Below are positions 17,955-25,558 of a stretch of DNA of 40,113 nucleotides, piece by piece. The stretch is from Aureococcus anophagefferens (lineage: Eukaryota; Sar; Pelagophyceae; Pelagomonadales; Pelagomonadaceae). Each line of letters begins with the position of its first letter. Position 1 is the stretch's first letter. The translations under genes and the position numbers were made by a program. The notes under the pieces were generated by a model. That model did no database searches, was not told the origin of the DNA, and saw only the letters and a list, made by a program, of their open reading frames with translations. The stretch is taken from NCBI RefSeq assembly GCF_000186865.1, contig NW_008705590.1, positions 54,514 through 94,626 of the forward strand, written 5' to 3'.

Positions 17955-19793
17955 TCGAACGACGAGTCCCTGAGCTCCGAGGACGACGAGTCGCCGGCCG
18001 CGCGGCTCAAGGCCGTGCTCGACGAGCGCGTCGGCGCGACGATCGTCGGCGGCTGGACGGCGGGCGCCGTCGAGGCGCTCTGGAACGCCATCTCCAAGAA
18101 GGAGGCCTGCCTCATGGTCAAGGACTCGACGACGGTCGTCCGCGTCGTCCACGTCGTCAAGGTCCGCGTCCTGTCGCGCGGCGGCCGCAAGGTCCTCGTG
18201 TCGACGCGCAAGAACCCGGCGGGCCCGGACCGGAGCGCCGACGCCGCCAACGAGTGGCACGCGAACGCGACGGCCGTGCGCACGTGGCTCGGCGCGACGC
18301 TGCCCCTCATCCAGCACGGCGCCGCGATCAAGCCCGCGATCCCGCCGAGCCACGCGGCGCTCATCATCGTCCAGCAGCGCATCCTGGCGCCGCTGAAGCT
18401 CCGCCTGAAGAGCTCCCACCTCGTGCACCAGTCGTCCGTGGAGACGGACCTCGCGCCCGAGTTCCCGCACCAGTTCCCGGGCGTCGAGACGCGCGCGGTC
18501 TACGACTTCTACGACTGCCACGTCAACTTCAAGCCGTCGATGACGGAGACGCGCATCGAGGAGTGCCTCGAGCGCGCCGCGCGCGCGGCGAACCCGGGCG
18601 AGGCCTTCGAGGCCGCGGCCGAGAGCGACGAGAGCGACGAGAGCGACATGTTCGACAGCGACTTCGACGACGACGACGAGTACGACAGCGACGACGGCGG
18701 CGACGGCGACGACGGGTCCCAGGCGACGGGCTTCAGGTCCATGTCGACCTGCGGCGAGGGCGACGCGCGGGGCATCGAGTCCTACCGCATGCACAGCGAG
18801 CTCGCGTTCGCGGGCGGCAACTCGCTGAGCGCGGCGACGACTTTAACCCTGCGCGACGAGTGGCACTTCGTCGAGCGCGCGCGCGCCGACGACGTGCCCG
18901 TGCCGCCGCCGTCGCTGCCCCAGCTGCTGAGCGAGCTGCGGTGCCGCTTCGGCAACGAGACCATGAGCAGCCGCCAACTGGCGCTCGTCGCCGCGCTGTT
19001 CCCGGCGAACGGCATCCGCGAGCACCGGTTCCTGCAGCTCGCGCGCGAGGGCCACGCCAAGGCCGCGCCGGTCATGCCCAAGGTCCACGCGCGCGGCGCG
19101 ACGCCCATGGCGCCCACGGCGAAATCGGGCGACGCGGCGGGCGGCGACGGCGGCGACGACACGCGGACGCACCACGTGGTCGTCTACCGCGAGGAGGTCA
19201 TCGCCTGCCTCGTGAACAAGGTCGACGACGTCGAGCACTTCCGCACCATGTGCCGCGCGACGCCCTGCAACCTGGGCGACGAGACGTGGAAGCGGCTCGT
19301 GCGGCGCCTCGGGTGCCTCAACGTCTGCGACCCGCTCCACGTCGACGACCTCTACGACCTCGACCTACGCTACCCCGACGAGCGGCGCATGGTCGGCGTG
19401 CTCGCGCGGTGCAACGTCCACGACCACGGCGAGAACTTCAAGGACCCCGTCTTCGTGCCGCGCCAGGACCGCGAGCCCGTGCCGGGCTGGACGCTGCCCG
19501 CGTCCTGGGACGGCGCGACCTACGACGGCCAGAACCACGCGGGCGTGCCGACCATCGGCCACCTGAGCCTCTGGTACGCGACGTCGAAGAAGGACGTCGA
19601 CCGGGACCACGTCGCGGAGACGGAGAAGTTCCGCAAGGACCTCCGGGACCGCTTCTTCAAGCTCGGCCTGCCGCGGCCCGTGCCGCCCGCGTCGAACCTC
19701 GCCGAGTCCGCGCAGCGCGAGATGCTCGTGCCGGCGCACAACCGGTCCTCCGTGCGCCGCGGGCGCCCGCGCCGCGGCAAGAAGAAGTCCTGA
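12408..19793 (+). CDS. Giant leucine-rich-repeat protein with acidic regions, three exons
   Basis: Exons 12408-13834, 14044-14401 and 14613-19793 total 6966 nt (2321 aa). The first 475 residues are basic and Ser-rich with helical segments. LRRs of the ribonuclease-inhibitor type run from about residue 557 to 900, for example LKTLDLSQNDLDW, LTHLDLSWNRISGRDAALLG and LEHLDVSGNNVGPKAA. After them comes a segment of the NGHYVLDLAREKDRVCAMRL type at about 1319, which I recall from uncharacterised protist LRR proteins. An Asp tract lies at about 1699 and a second Ser/Asp-rich tract at 18640-18720. The C-terminus is basic (RRGRPRRGKKKS). No catalytic motif is seen, so it is likely a scaffold. The two introns are introner elements whose removal keeps the frame and completes an LRR (LGELLLADNRWTD joined to VTIGPLFRALEKMG). 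It ends 39 bp from the stop of the convergent PHD gene. Confidence 0.82.
13835..14043 (+). mobile_element. Introner copy A: 209 bp, GT-AG intron, phase 2
   Basis: The intron starts at the 8 bp target copy GTTCGCCG (13835-13842), which is repeated exactly after the acceptor at 14044-14051; identity extends to 16 bp (AGGTTCGCCGCGGCGT). The element body runs from CGGCGTGGACATC to GAGTTCCGCGCAG. Its ends are imperfect inverted repeats, and it supplies the AG. Splicing joins AG to GTTCGCC and reads A-R-F-A-A-A-F-R-A-L. It shares the core GGCTGATTTTTGG (13924-13936) with the channel-gene introner. Non-autonomous: no coding capacity. Confidence 0.88.
14402..14612 (+). mobile_element. Introner copy B: 211 bp, GT-AG intron, phase 0
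   Basis: Target copies are GTCGCGAT (14402-14409) and GTCACGAT (14613-14620), 7 of 8 identical, with CGGC following both. The left end CGGCGCGGAAATC is an inverted match to the right end GAGTTCCGCGCAG. The body aligns with copy A through most of its length, including CGGTTCGG-type, CTCGAGCTCGGTCA and TCCTCGAAGCACGG blocks, but with many substitutions, so the two insertions are not recent twins. Splicing restores an LRR in frame. Confidence 0.88.
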
Positions 19794-19832
19794 GCCCTGG
19801 GGGTGCGTTAACTCGTAACTTGAAATTTAGTT

Positions 19833-21739
19833 TTAGGAGGCCCGGAGCGCCGCCGCCTCGCGCTCGAGCGCGGCGACGCGGGCCCGGAGCGCCGCGGCCT
19901 CCTGGAGCTTGCGGTCCGATTCGCGCGTGTGGCGCGCCTCGATGTCCGCGGCGCGCGCGCGGATCTCGTCCTCGGCCCGCGGCAGCGGGAATCCGAGCGA
20001 CGCGAGGTAGGCGCGGTCCTCGGCGTCGAGGCGCGGCGACCGGACGCAGTAGAAGGTCACGGTCCAGCGCGACCCGCCGTCCCAGGGCATGGGCCGGTGC
20101 GCGCGCGTGACGGCGTCGAAGTCGTAGAGCGGGTCCGCGGCGTCGCGGCGGAAGGGGCGGATGTCGATCGCGCCGACATCGTCGATCTCGAGCTCGCCGC
20201 CGGACGCGAAGTCGCCGAAGGCCATGATGGACGAGAGGCCCGAGTTGGACGCGTCGCGGTGGAGGCCCAGCGGATCGTCGGTCCGATTGACCCAGATGCT
20301 CGTGATGGTTCCAGTGCCGGGGCGGGACCCGGGGCCCCGGGGCCGAAAACGCCGATAGAATGCCGCGAGCTCGCGCACCAGCGGCTCGCGGCGCTCCGTG
20401 AGCTCCGAGACGCGGCCCCTCCGGACGCTCGCGCACCCGAACGACGCGGCCCGGCGCTCCGGCAGCGCGCGCAGCAGCGACGCCTCGAGGGCCGCGACGG
20501 CCGCGGCCGGGTCTCGCATCTCCGGCTGCGCGGCCGGCTCCGCGGCCTCCGCCGGCTCCTCGACCTCCGCCTCGGCCTCCGCCGGCTCCTCGACCTCCGC
20601 CGGCTCCGCGGCCTCCGCCGGGTCGGCCTCGCTCGGGTCCGCGTCGCCCCCCGTGACGTCGATCAACGCGGGCGGCCGCGCGAGGCGCTGGAGCGAGTCG
20701 AGCGGCGCGGCGTCGGGCGTCACGGGGACGAGCTTCTCGTGGATCGCGCCTCGGCCGACCGTCGACCGCGAGCGCATGGGCGAAACGAGCTCGTCCTCGT
20801 CGGACGACGGCTCGACCGAGGCGACCGGCGCGGGCGGCGCCGGCGCGGCCGCGGCCGCGGCGACCTCGCGCTTGCGCCGCTTCCGCGGCTGCGCTTGCAG
20901 CTCCGCGCGCGTCGCCGTCTCGGCGCGCGCCGACGCGTCGCGCAGCGCGGCCTTGAGCGCCTTGGCCTTGAGCAGCTCCTCGTCGACGCCGAGCTGCACC
21001 GCGACGCGCGCGCGCACGGCCTTGGACCCGACGCGCCGCCGCTGCCGCACGAGGCAGCGCAGCGTCTCGTCGTCGGCGAAGGCAGCGTAAACCTCCGCCG
21101 AGACGACCGCTGGCGACAAGACGACGGGGCTCGCGTGCTTCGGCGCCGCGGCCGCCGTCTCCGTCAGCCGCGGCCGCTTCGGCTTCGCGGGCGCGCCCGA
21201 CGCCTTGCGCTTCCAATTTTTGGCGGAGCAGGCGTCGCAGAACCAGTCGCCCTCGGGCACGGCGTCGAGGCCGGCGCAGCGCAGGTGCGTCTCCGTTCCG
21301 CACTTCGCCGTGTCGCAGATGAGCACGGTCTCGCTGCAGCTCGCGGTCTCGCCCTTGCAGACGCTGCACGGCTCCTCGGCGCGTTCGACGAACCGCGGTG
21401 GTGGAGCGCGGCTTCGCGGCTGCAGCGCCTGCAGCGCTTCGTAGTCCGCGAGGCGGAACGCGCCGCCCGAGTCCGCGAGGAAGAGATCAGTGTCCCAGAC
21501 CCAGTCTTTGAAAGTCGCCTAAATCGCACGATCTACGCGCGAACGCGTGTTGTGCGAAGGACGCTGCGCAGCCGCACGCCCTCGTAGATATACTCGATTC
21601 TCACGTTCGGTTCGATCGCGCGTTCCCACTTGCTGCGCTGTTTCTTTTTCAGCGTGGTCTGCACCTGGATGATGGTGCCGATGACGGAGATCTCTTCCAG
21701 CTTGTACACAGTGTTGTACCGCACGAGCGGCCAAGACAT
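19833..21739 (-). CDS. PHD finger plus 2-oxoglutarate/Fe(II) oxygenase-like protein, two exons
   Basis: Exon 1 is 21739-21578 and exon 2 is 21518-19833, about 615 aa. The PHD finger at about residues 105-151 has CSVC, then CDTAKC, then HLRC, then FCDAC in the spacing of a histone-tail reader. A long Ala/Glu/Pro-rich linker (EPAEVEEPAEAEAEVEEPAE) follows. The C-terminal part resembles a 2OG oxygenase: HRD with His474 and Asp476 after SIWVNRTDDPLGL, a distal His528 and a basic Arg538 (RWTVTFYCV). The end is a coiled coil (ALRARVAALEREAAALR). Such proteins hydroxylate or demethylate proteins or nucleic acids; the substrate is unknown. Exon 1 contains VYKLEEISVIGTIIQVQTTL and is less GC-rich. The frame also stays open to a Met at 21808. 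The exon 1 join is the least certain part. Confidence 0.68.
21519..21577 (-). other. Probable 59 bp intron (GT-AG, phase 0), donor uncertain
   Basis: On the minus strand the acceptor GATTTAG is followed by GCGACTTTC, which opens the PHD frame. I prefer the donor GTGCGGCT at 21577 for its length and its similarity to the GTGCGAAC donor in the MYND gene. GTCCTTCG at 21562 would give a 44 bp intron in the same phase. Without an intron the two frames are not continuous. Confidence 0.5.
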
Positions 21740-21938
21740 GCTCGCAGTGTGTGTGAGACGCACCGGTTTCAAAAGTGCACCAAAAGAGCACCACTCTGAG
21801 TTGACCAAGTTATTGAAGGGGATGCACAGTTCGTCGCGACATCATCGACCCTCCATTCATAATTGGCTTTACACTGCCCTTCCTCTGCTGCGTTGTCGGA
21901 CGCCACCGCCCTCGAGGCGCGGTCGGTCCTCCGGCGCG
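21740..21938. promoter_or_regulatory. Divergent intergenic region between the PHD and GAF genes
   Basis: 199 bp with visibly lower GC than the coding sequence, including CATTCATAATTGGC. It must hold both transcription starts. No confident motif is seen. Confidence 0.35.
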
Positions 21939-23444
21939 ATGATCGCGGACGCCGACGACGCCGCGGCGCAGGCGGAGATGAAGGAGATCCTGTCGCCGGC
22001 GTCGGCGAAGCGCGCGATGTCCACGGAGGGCATGGGCAGCCTCGAGACGCTGCTCGAGAAGATCGAGGAGAAGCGGCGCAGCTCGCTGACGCCCGCGGAG
22101 GCGAAGGACGAGGACGCCGCCGCGTCGGAGGCGAAACGGCGCCTGCGCAAGTCGAGCGACCGCACGCGGTCGAGCAGCCACATCGACCTGGGCAGCTCGC
22201 CGCCGGCGCGGCAGCCCGCGCGGCCGCGGCCGCTCCCGCTGGGCATGGACGACCCGGGCGCGCTGGCGGCCATGGGCCTGAAGCTGCGCGCGAAGAAGGT
22301 CGTCGAGAAGCTGAAGCGGAGCGCGGCGACCTACGGCGACGACTTCGGCGCGTACCCGCGGCCGCCGTGGGCGGACCGCGACGACCCCGTGCTTTCGCTC
22401 GACGGCAGCGACGGCAACGGCCACGGCGCGCACGAGGCCTACCGCAACGACCACGTCGAATTCGTGGACCCCATGTCGCCGGGCGCGTCGCGGCGGCAGA
22501 TCCGGCGCACGCCCGAGTCGGAGCGGCGCGCCGCGTTCCGGAAGGCCGCCGCGGCCGCGTCGCGGCCCCTCGAGGCCGCGATCGACGACGACGACGTCGA
22601 CGCGAAGATGCTCCACCTCGACCGGCTGCTGGGCGCGGTCCTCTCCGTGGCCAAGGTCGAGATGGGCGTCGACCGCTGCTGCTTCTACAAATACTCGGGC
22701 AGCGACCTCGTCTACGCGTGGGACGCGGCGTCGCGGCGCGACGTCGTCGGCGACGCGGCCATCGACGACGGGGACCGCGCGTCGGCCTGGTCCGAGTCCA
22801 TCGTGCGCGAGGCGGCGTCGGACTGGGAGACGATCCGCGTCGACGACGTCTACGACTCCGACGAGTGCCCGCCGCCGCTCGCGGACGACCTGGCGACGGG
22901 CTACCGCACGAAGACGATCCTCGCCGTCCCCGTCGCCGTGGACCGCGTGGCGTCGACGGGGCTGGCCTGCGACGACGAGCCCTGGACGAAGCTGGGGGTG
23001 CTGCTCTTCACGAACAAGTTCTTCAACCACAGCAAGGAGGACGGCGAGGGCGAGGTGCTCCACGTCGCGGGCCGCGCGAGCGACCAGGGCGAGCGGCGCA
23101 CGACGCGCATCGTCGAGGTCGGCGCCTTCAACGACTTCGACTGCGCGCGGGCCCGGGGCCTCGTCGACGCCGTATCGTGCGCCGCGCGCGTCGTCGCGGA
23201 CGACGCTTTGGCGAAGCGGGAGCCCAAGCCCGCGCCCGCCGCGGAGAAGCCGAACCGGTGGCTCGAGGCCTTCACGAAGCTCAAGCAGGAGCGCGCGGCG
23301 CGGGGCCATCGCCACTCCTCCGCGAACATCCTGAGCGAGGAGCCGCCGACGCCGCCGCCGGGGAGCGACGTCCGCCAGTCGCGGAAGAAGCGCCACTCGT
23401 ACTCGGGCCCCGCGCGGGGGTCGTCGCGGCGCGGGTCCTACTAA
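21939..23444 (+). CDS. GAF-domain protein
   Basis: 501 aa from the Met at 21939 (MIADADDAAAQAEMKEIL); the frame is open further upstream, but that sequence is AT-richer and overlaps the promoter and exon 1 of the divergent gene. Residues about 226-420 fit a GAF fold: LDRLLGAVLSVAKVEMGVDR, RCCFYKYS, a long variable loop, TKTILAVPVAVDR, GVLLFTNKF and a final helix FDCARARGLVDAVSCAARV. GAF domains bind small ligands such as cyclic nucleotides or chromophores; no output enzyme domain is present. The N-terminus is Ser/Arg-rich with possible phosphorylation sites (RRLRKSSDRTRSSS), and the C-terminus is basic and Ser-rich. It may be a sensor or adaptor. Its stop is 10 bp from the stop of the convergent Ap4A-phosphorylase-like gene. 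Confidence 0.7.
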   Translation: MIADADDAAAQAEMKEILSPASAKRAMSTEGMGSLETLLEKIEEKRRSSLTPAEAKDEDAAASEAKRRLRKSSDRTRSSSHIDLGSSPPARQPARPRPLPLGMDDPGALAAMGLKLRAKKVVEKLKRSAATYGDDFGAYPRPPWADRDDPVLSLDGSDGNGHGAHEAYRNDHVEFVDPMSPGASRRQIRRTPESERRAAFRKAAAAASRPLEAAIDDDDVDAKMLHLDRLLGAVLSVAKVEMGVDRCCFYKYSGSDLVYAWDAASRRDVVGDAAIDDGDRASAWSESIVREAASDWETIRVDDVYDSDECPPPLADDLATGYRTKTILAVPVAVDRVASTGLACDDEPWTKLGVLLFTNKFFNHSKEDGEGEVLHVAGRASDQGERRTTRIVEVGAFNDFDCARARGLVDAVSCAARVVADDALAKREPKPAPAAEKPNRWLEAFTKLKQERAARGHRHSSANILSEEPPTPPPGSDVRQSRKKRHSYSGPARGSSRRGSY

Positions 23445-23454
23445 AACAGAGAAA

Positions 23455-24633
23455 TTAATAGCCGGTGCTGGGCACGGCCGCCGCGGCCAGCGCGGCGCGG
23501 GGCGCCGCGGCGACGCGCGCGAAGGAAGATTCGTCGCGCGCGAGCAGGCACCCCGCGTAGCCGAGCGCGTTGACGTCGACGCCCGCGCCGTCGCGGGACC
23601 GGCGCTTGACGACGAGGAGCCAGGACTTCGACAGGAGCAGGTTGTAGGGCGGCTGCTCGAAGAGGTCGAGGTCCCGCAGCAGGTGCGCGTAGGCGCGCAA
23701 CAGCGCGTCGTCGAAGTCGCCGTCCGTGGCGAAGTCGACGGGGAAGGTCGCGCGCCGCGGCAGCTGCACGAGGCCGTGGGCGACGCCGGCGAGGGCGCCG
23801 AGGCGCCGGATGCGCGGCACGAAGGGCGCCTTCGTCGACCAGAGGAAGTGCTCGCTCCCGAGCGCGTCGACGGCCGCCTGGATCGGCGGCGCGGCCAATG
23901 CGCCGGCGCCCAGGACGTCGGCGAAGGCGTCGTTGAAGACGAGCTGGAAGTGGCGGTGGGGCTGGGACGCGCCGGCGACGGCGTCGCTGTTGTAGAAACC
24001 CAACGCGTCCGCGGCCGCGGCGGACCGGTGGAGCGCGCCGAGGTCCCGCTTCGTGAGGCGCCAGGCCTGGGGCGAGAAGTTCTTCGTGATGAGCAGCGCG
24101 TGGTGCGGCAGGGCCGGGAACTTGTTCAGGACGAGCGCGTAGTCGCCGAAGACCGTCTCCCGGACGAGCAGCTCCGGGTGGCTCCGCAGCGCGTCGCGCG
24201 AGAACGGGTCGTCGGCCGCGGCGGCCGCCGCCGCCCTCTTCCGCGCCGCGTCGCCCAGCAACACGACGAAGGGCACGCCGCCGTCCATCACGACCTCGGA
24301 CCGCGCGACGGCGACGGGCAGCAGCGCGTCGCCCGCGCGCGCCGTCGCGGCGACGATCTCCTCGCGCAGCGGCCAGTCGCTCGCGTACTCGTCGGACCGC
24401 GGCGGCCGCGGCCGCAGCGAGCTCACGCCCGCGAGGAACGTCAGCGAGATGGCGCCGAGCACGGCCATGACCGCGAAGCGCCGCCGCCGCCGCGCGAGGC
24501 TCCCCGCGGCGCTCGTCTCGGCGTGGGCCTCGCCCGCCGCCTGGCTCAGCGCGGCGCCGAGGCCGATCTGCATCTTCGACATGTCGCCTTTCAGGTCCGC
24601 CATCTCCAGGGACGCGCCCTTGACGGCGGACAT
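23455..24633 (-). CDS. Ap4A phosphorylase / ATP adenylyltransferase-like, membrane-anchored
   Basis: This family (yeast APA1/APA2) cleaves diadenosine tetraphosphate with phosphate to ADP and ATP. The 392 aa protein has the N-terminal half with VVLNKFPALPHHALLITKNF-like sequence (ALVLNKFPALPHHALLITK), then the HIT-type active-site stretch GASQPHRHFQLV with His226 and His228, and the C-terminal domain ending YNLLLSKSWLLVVKRR and VNALGYAGCLL. Unlike the soluble yeast enzymes, there is a single predicted membrane helix at about residues 53-72 (FAVMAVLGAISLTFLAGV) preceded by a poly-Arg run, so the catalytic part would be outside the cytosol or in a lumen if type II. The start is the first Met of the frame. 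The family call is strong; the topology is inferred. Confidence 0.82.
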   Translation of the reverse strand: MSAVKGASLEMADLKGDMSKMQIGLGAALSQAAGEAHAETSAAGSLARRRRRFAVMAVLGAISLTFLAGVSSLRPRPPRSDEYASDWPLREEIVAATARAGDALLPVAVARSEVVMDGGVPFVVLLGDAARKRAAAAAAADDPFSRDALRSHPELLVRETVFGDYALVLNKFPALPHHALLITKNFSPQAWRLTKRDLGALHRSAAAADALGFYNSDAVAGASQPHRHFQLVFNDAFADVLGAGALAAPPIQAAVDALGSEHFLWSTKAPFVPRIRRLGALAGVAHGLVQLPRRATFPVDFATDGDFDDALLRAYAHLLRDLDLFEQPPYNLLLSKSWLLVVKRRSRDGAGVDVNALGYAGCLLARDESSFARVAAAPRAALAAAAVPSTGY

Positions 24634-24755
24634 GGCTCCGGCGCGACGCGACGCGCGGCGTCGACGATCGGCGTCACCGCAGGGCCAGGACCGAGAGGCA
24701 AGATGGCCTCAAGCATGAGACGTTGCCCCCTCGTTGCCGTACCCAGCCACGAGCA

Positions 24756-25439
24756 TTACGCATCCTTCGCGCCCTTCTTCCGCTCGCACGCGAGCTTCTT
24801 GAGCCACTTGCTCCGCTCCAAAGATCCGACGACCACCGCGCCGACGCCGTAGACCGAGAGGATCCAGGGCAGCGGGATCGTCGCGGGCAGCGCGGGCTCG
24901 AGGCGCAGGGACGCCGCGCGAAACAACACGGCCGTCGCCGCGCCGAACGCGGCGCCGACGACGACCTGGGCCGTCGTGTGGTAGCGCGCGTGGACGCGCC
25001 AGGCCAGCGAGACGAGGCCGTAGGCCGCGAGCGCCGCCGGCAGGCCGGGCGGCATGGGGAAGCGCAGGACCGCGCCGACGCCGAGGTGGAGCACGGAACA
25101 CGCGTGGCTCGACGGCATGCCGCCGTCGTCGCCTTCCGTGGGCCGCTCCTCCTTGATGATCCGTTTCAGCACCTTGTTGCAGACGGCGGCGAGAATCGCT
25201 CCGAGGACCCAGAGCAGCGTCTCCGCGTCGCGCCGCGCGAGGAGCGTCGTCGCGACGGCGCCGGACACGGCGAAGCGCGTCGACTCGCCGACGGCCTCGA
25301 AGGCGCGCATCGGGAGCGGCGCGGGCGTCGGTGTCGTTGGTGTCGCGCCGCGGCTGGACCGCAGCGCCGCGCGCCGCACGGGCGACGGCAGCGGGGCGCG
25401 CAGGGCGGCGACGCAGCTGAGCACGAGCACTAGGCGCAT
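24756..25439 (-). CDS. PAP2-family lipid phosphatase, probably plastid-targeted
   Basis: 227 aa from the Met at 25439. The three PAP2 motifs are present: K-x6-RP at 92-100 (KRIIKEERP), PSSH at 109-112 and R-x5-H at 148-154 in WRVHARYHTTAQ. The last motif has Gln rather than Asp three residues after the His, as in dolichyldiphosphatase and plastid LPP-epsilon-type enzymes, so substrates may be dolichyl-PP, phosphatidate or prenyl-PP. Several hydrophobic helices surround the motifs. The N-terminus is a signal-peptide-like stretch (MRLVLVLSCVAALRAPLPSP) followed by an Arg/Ser/Thr-rich region, which suits bipartite import into a complex plastid. An upstream in-frame Met at 25559 exists but would bury this leader. 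Confidence 0.82.
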   Translation of the reverse strand: MRLVLVLSCVAALRAPLPSPVRRAALRSSRGATPTTPTPAPLPMRAFEAVGESTRFAVSGAVATTLLARRDAETLLWVLGAILAAVCNKVLKRIIKEERPTEGDDGGMPSSHACSVLHLGVGAVLRFPMPPGLPAALAAYGLVSLAWRVHARYHTTAQVVVGAAFGAATAVLFRAASLRLEPALPATIPLPWILSVYGVGAVVVGSLERSKWLKKLACERKKGAKDA

Positions 25440-25558
25440 GCAGGCGTGCGGCTGCAAAGCGCGACTAGGCGAGCTCGACGGCGCATACGCAGTGAGAGAA
25501 CTGCAACGTTGTGAGATGGGTAAGGTGCAGTCATTAACGGAAGAGAGTTGCCGAGCCA
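25440..25558. promoter_or_regulatory. Divergent intergenic region, 119 bp
   Basis: Lies between the PAP2 start and the signal-peptide gene start. It is less GC-rich than its surroundings (CAACGTTGTGAGATGGGTAA). It is inferred to contain both promoters; no specific element is recognised. Confidence 0.3.

Noticed and set aside
17926..17955. GAC triplet run as a microsatellite or regulatory repeat
   Set aside because: It encodes an Asp tract inside the LRR protein and is common in acidic linkers of this genome; no sign of function at the DNA level.
14574..18794. 1406-codon open frame on the minus strand across the LRR gene
   Set aside because: It is antisense to a coherent LRR protein, is repetitive in Arg/Ala/Val/Leu, shows no motif, and spans an introner end. 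Such frames are expected where third positions are nearly all G or C.
15878..20110. 1410-codon alternative plus-strand frame
   Set aside because: It is Arg/Pro/Ala-rich shadow sequence running past the LRR stop and into the antisense of the PHD gene; no domain seen.
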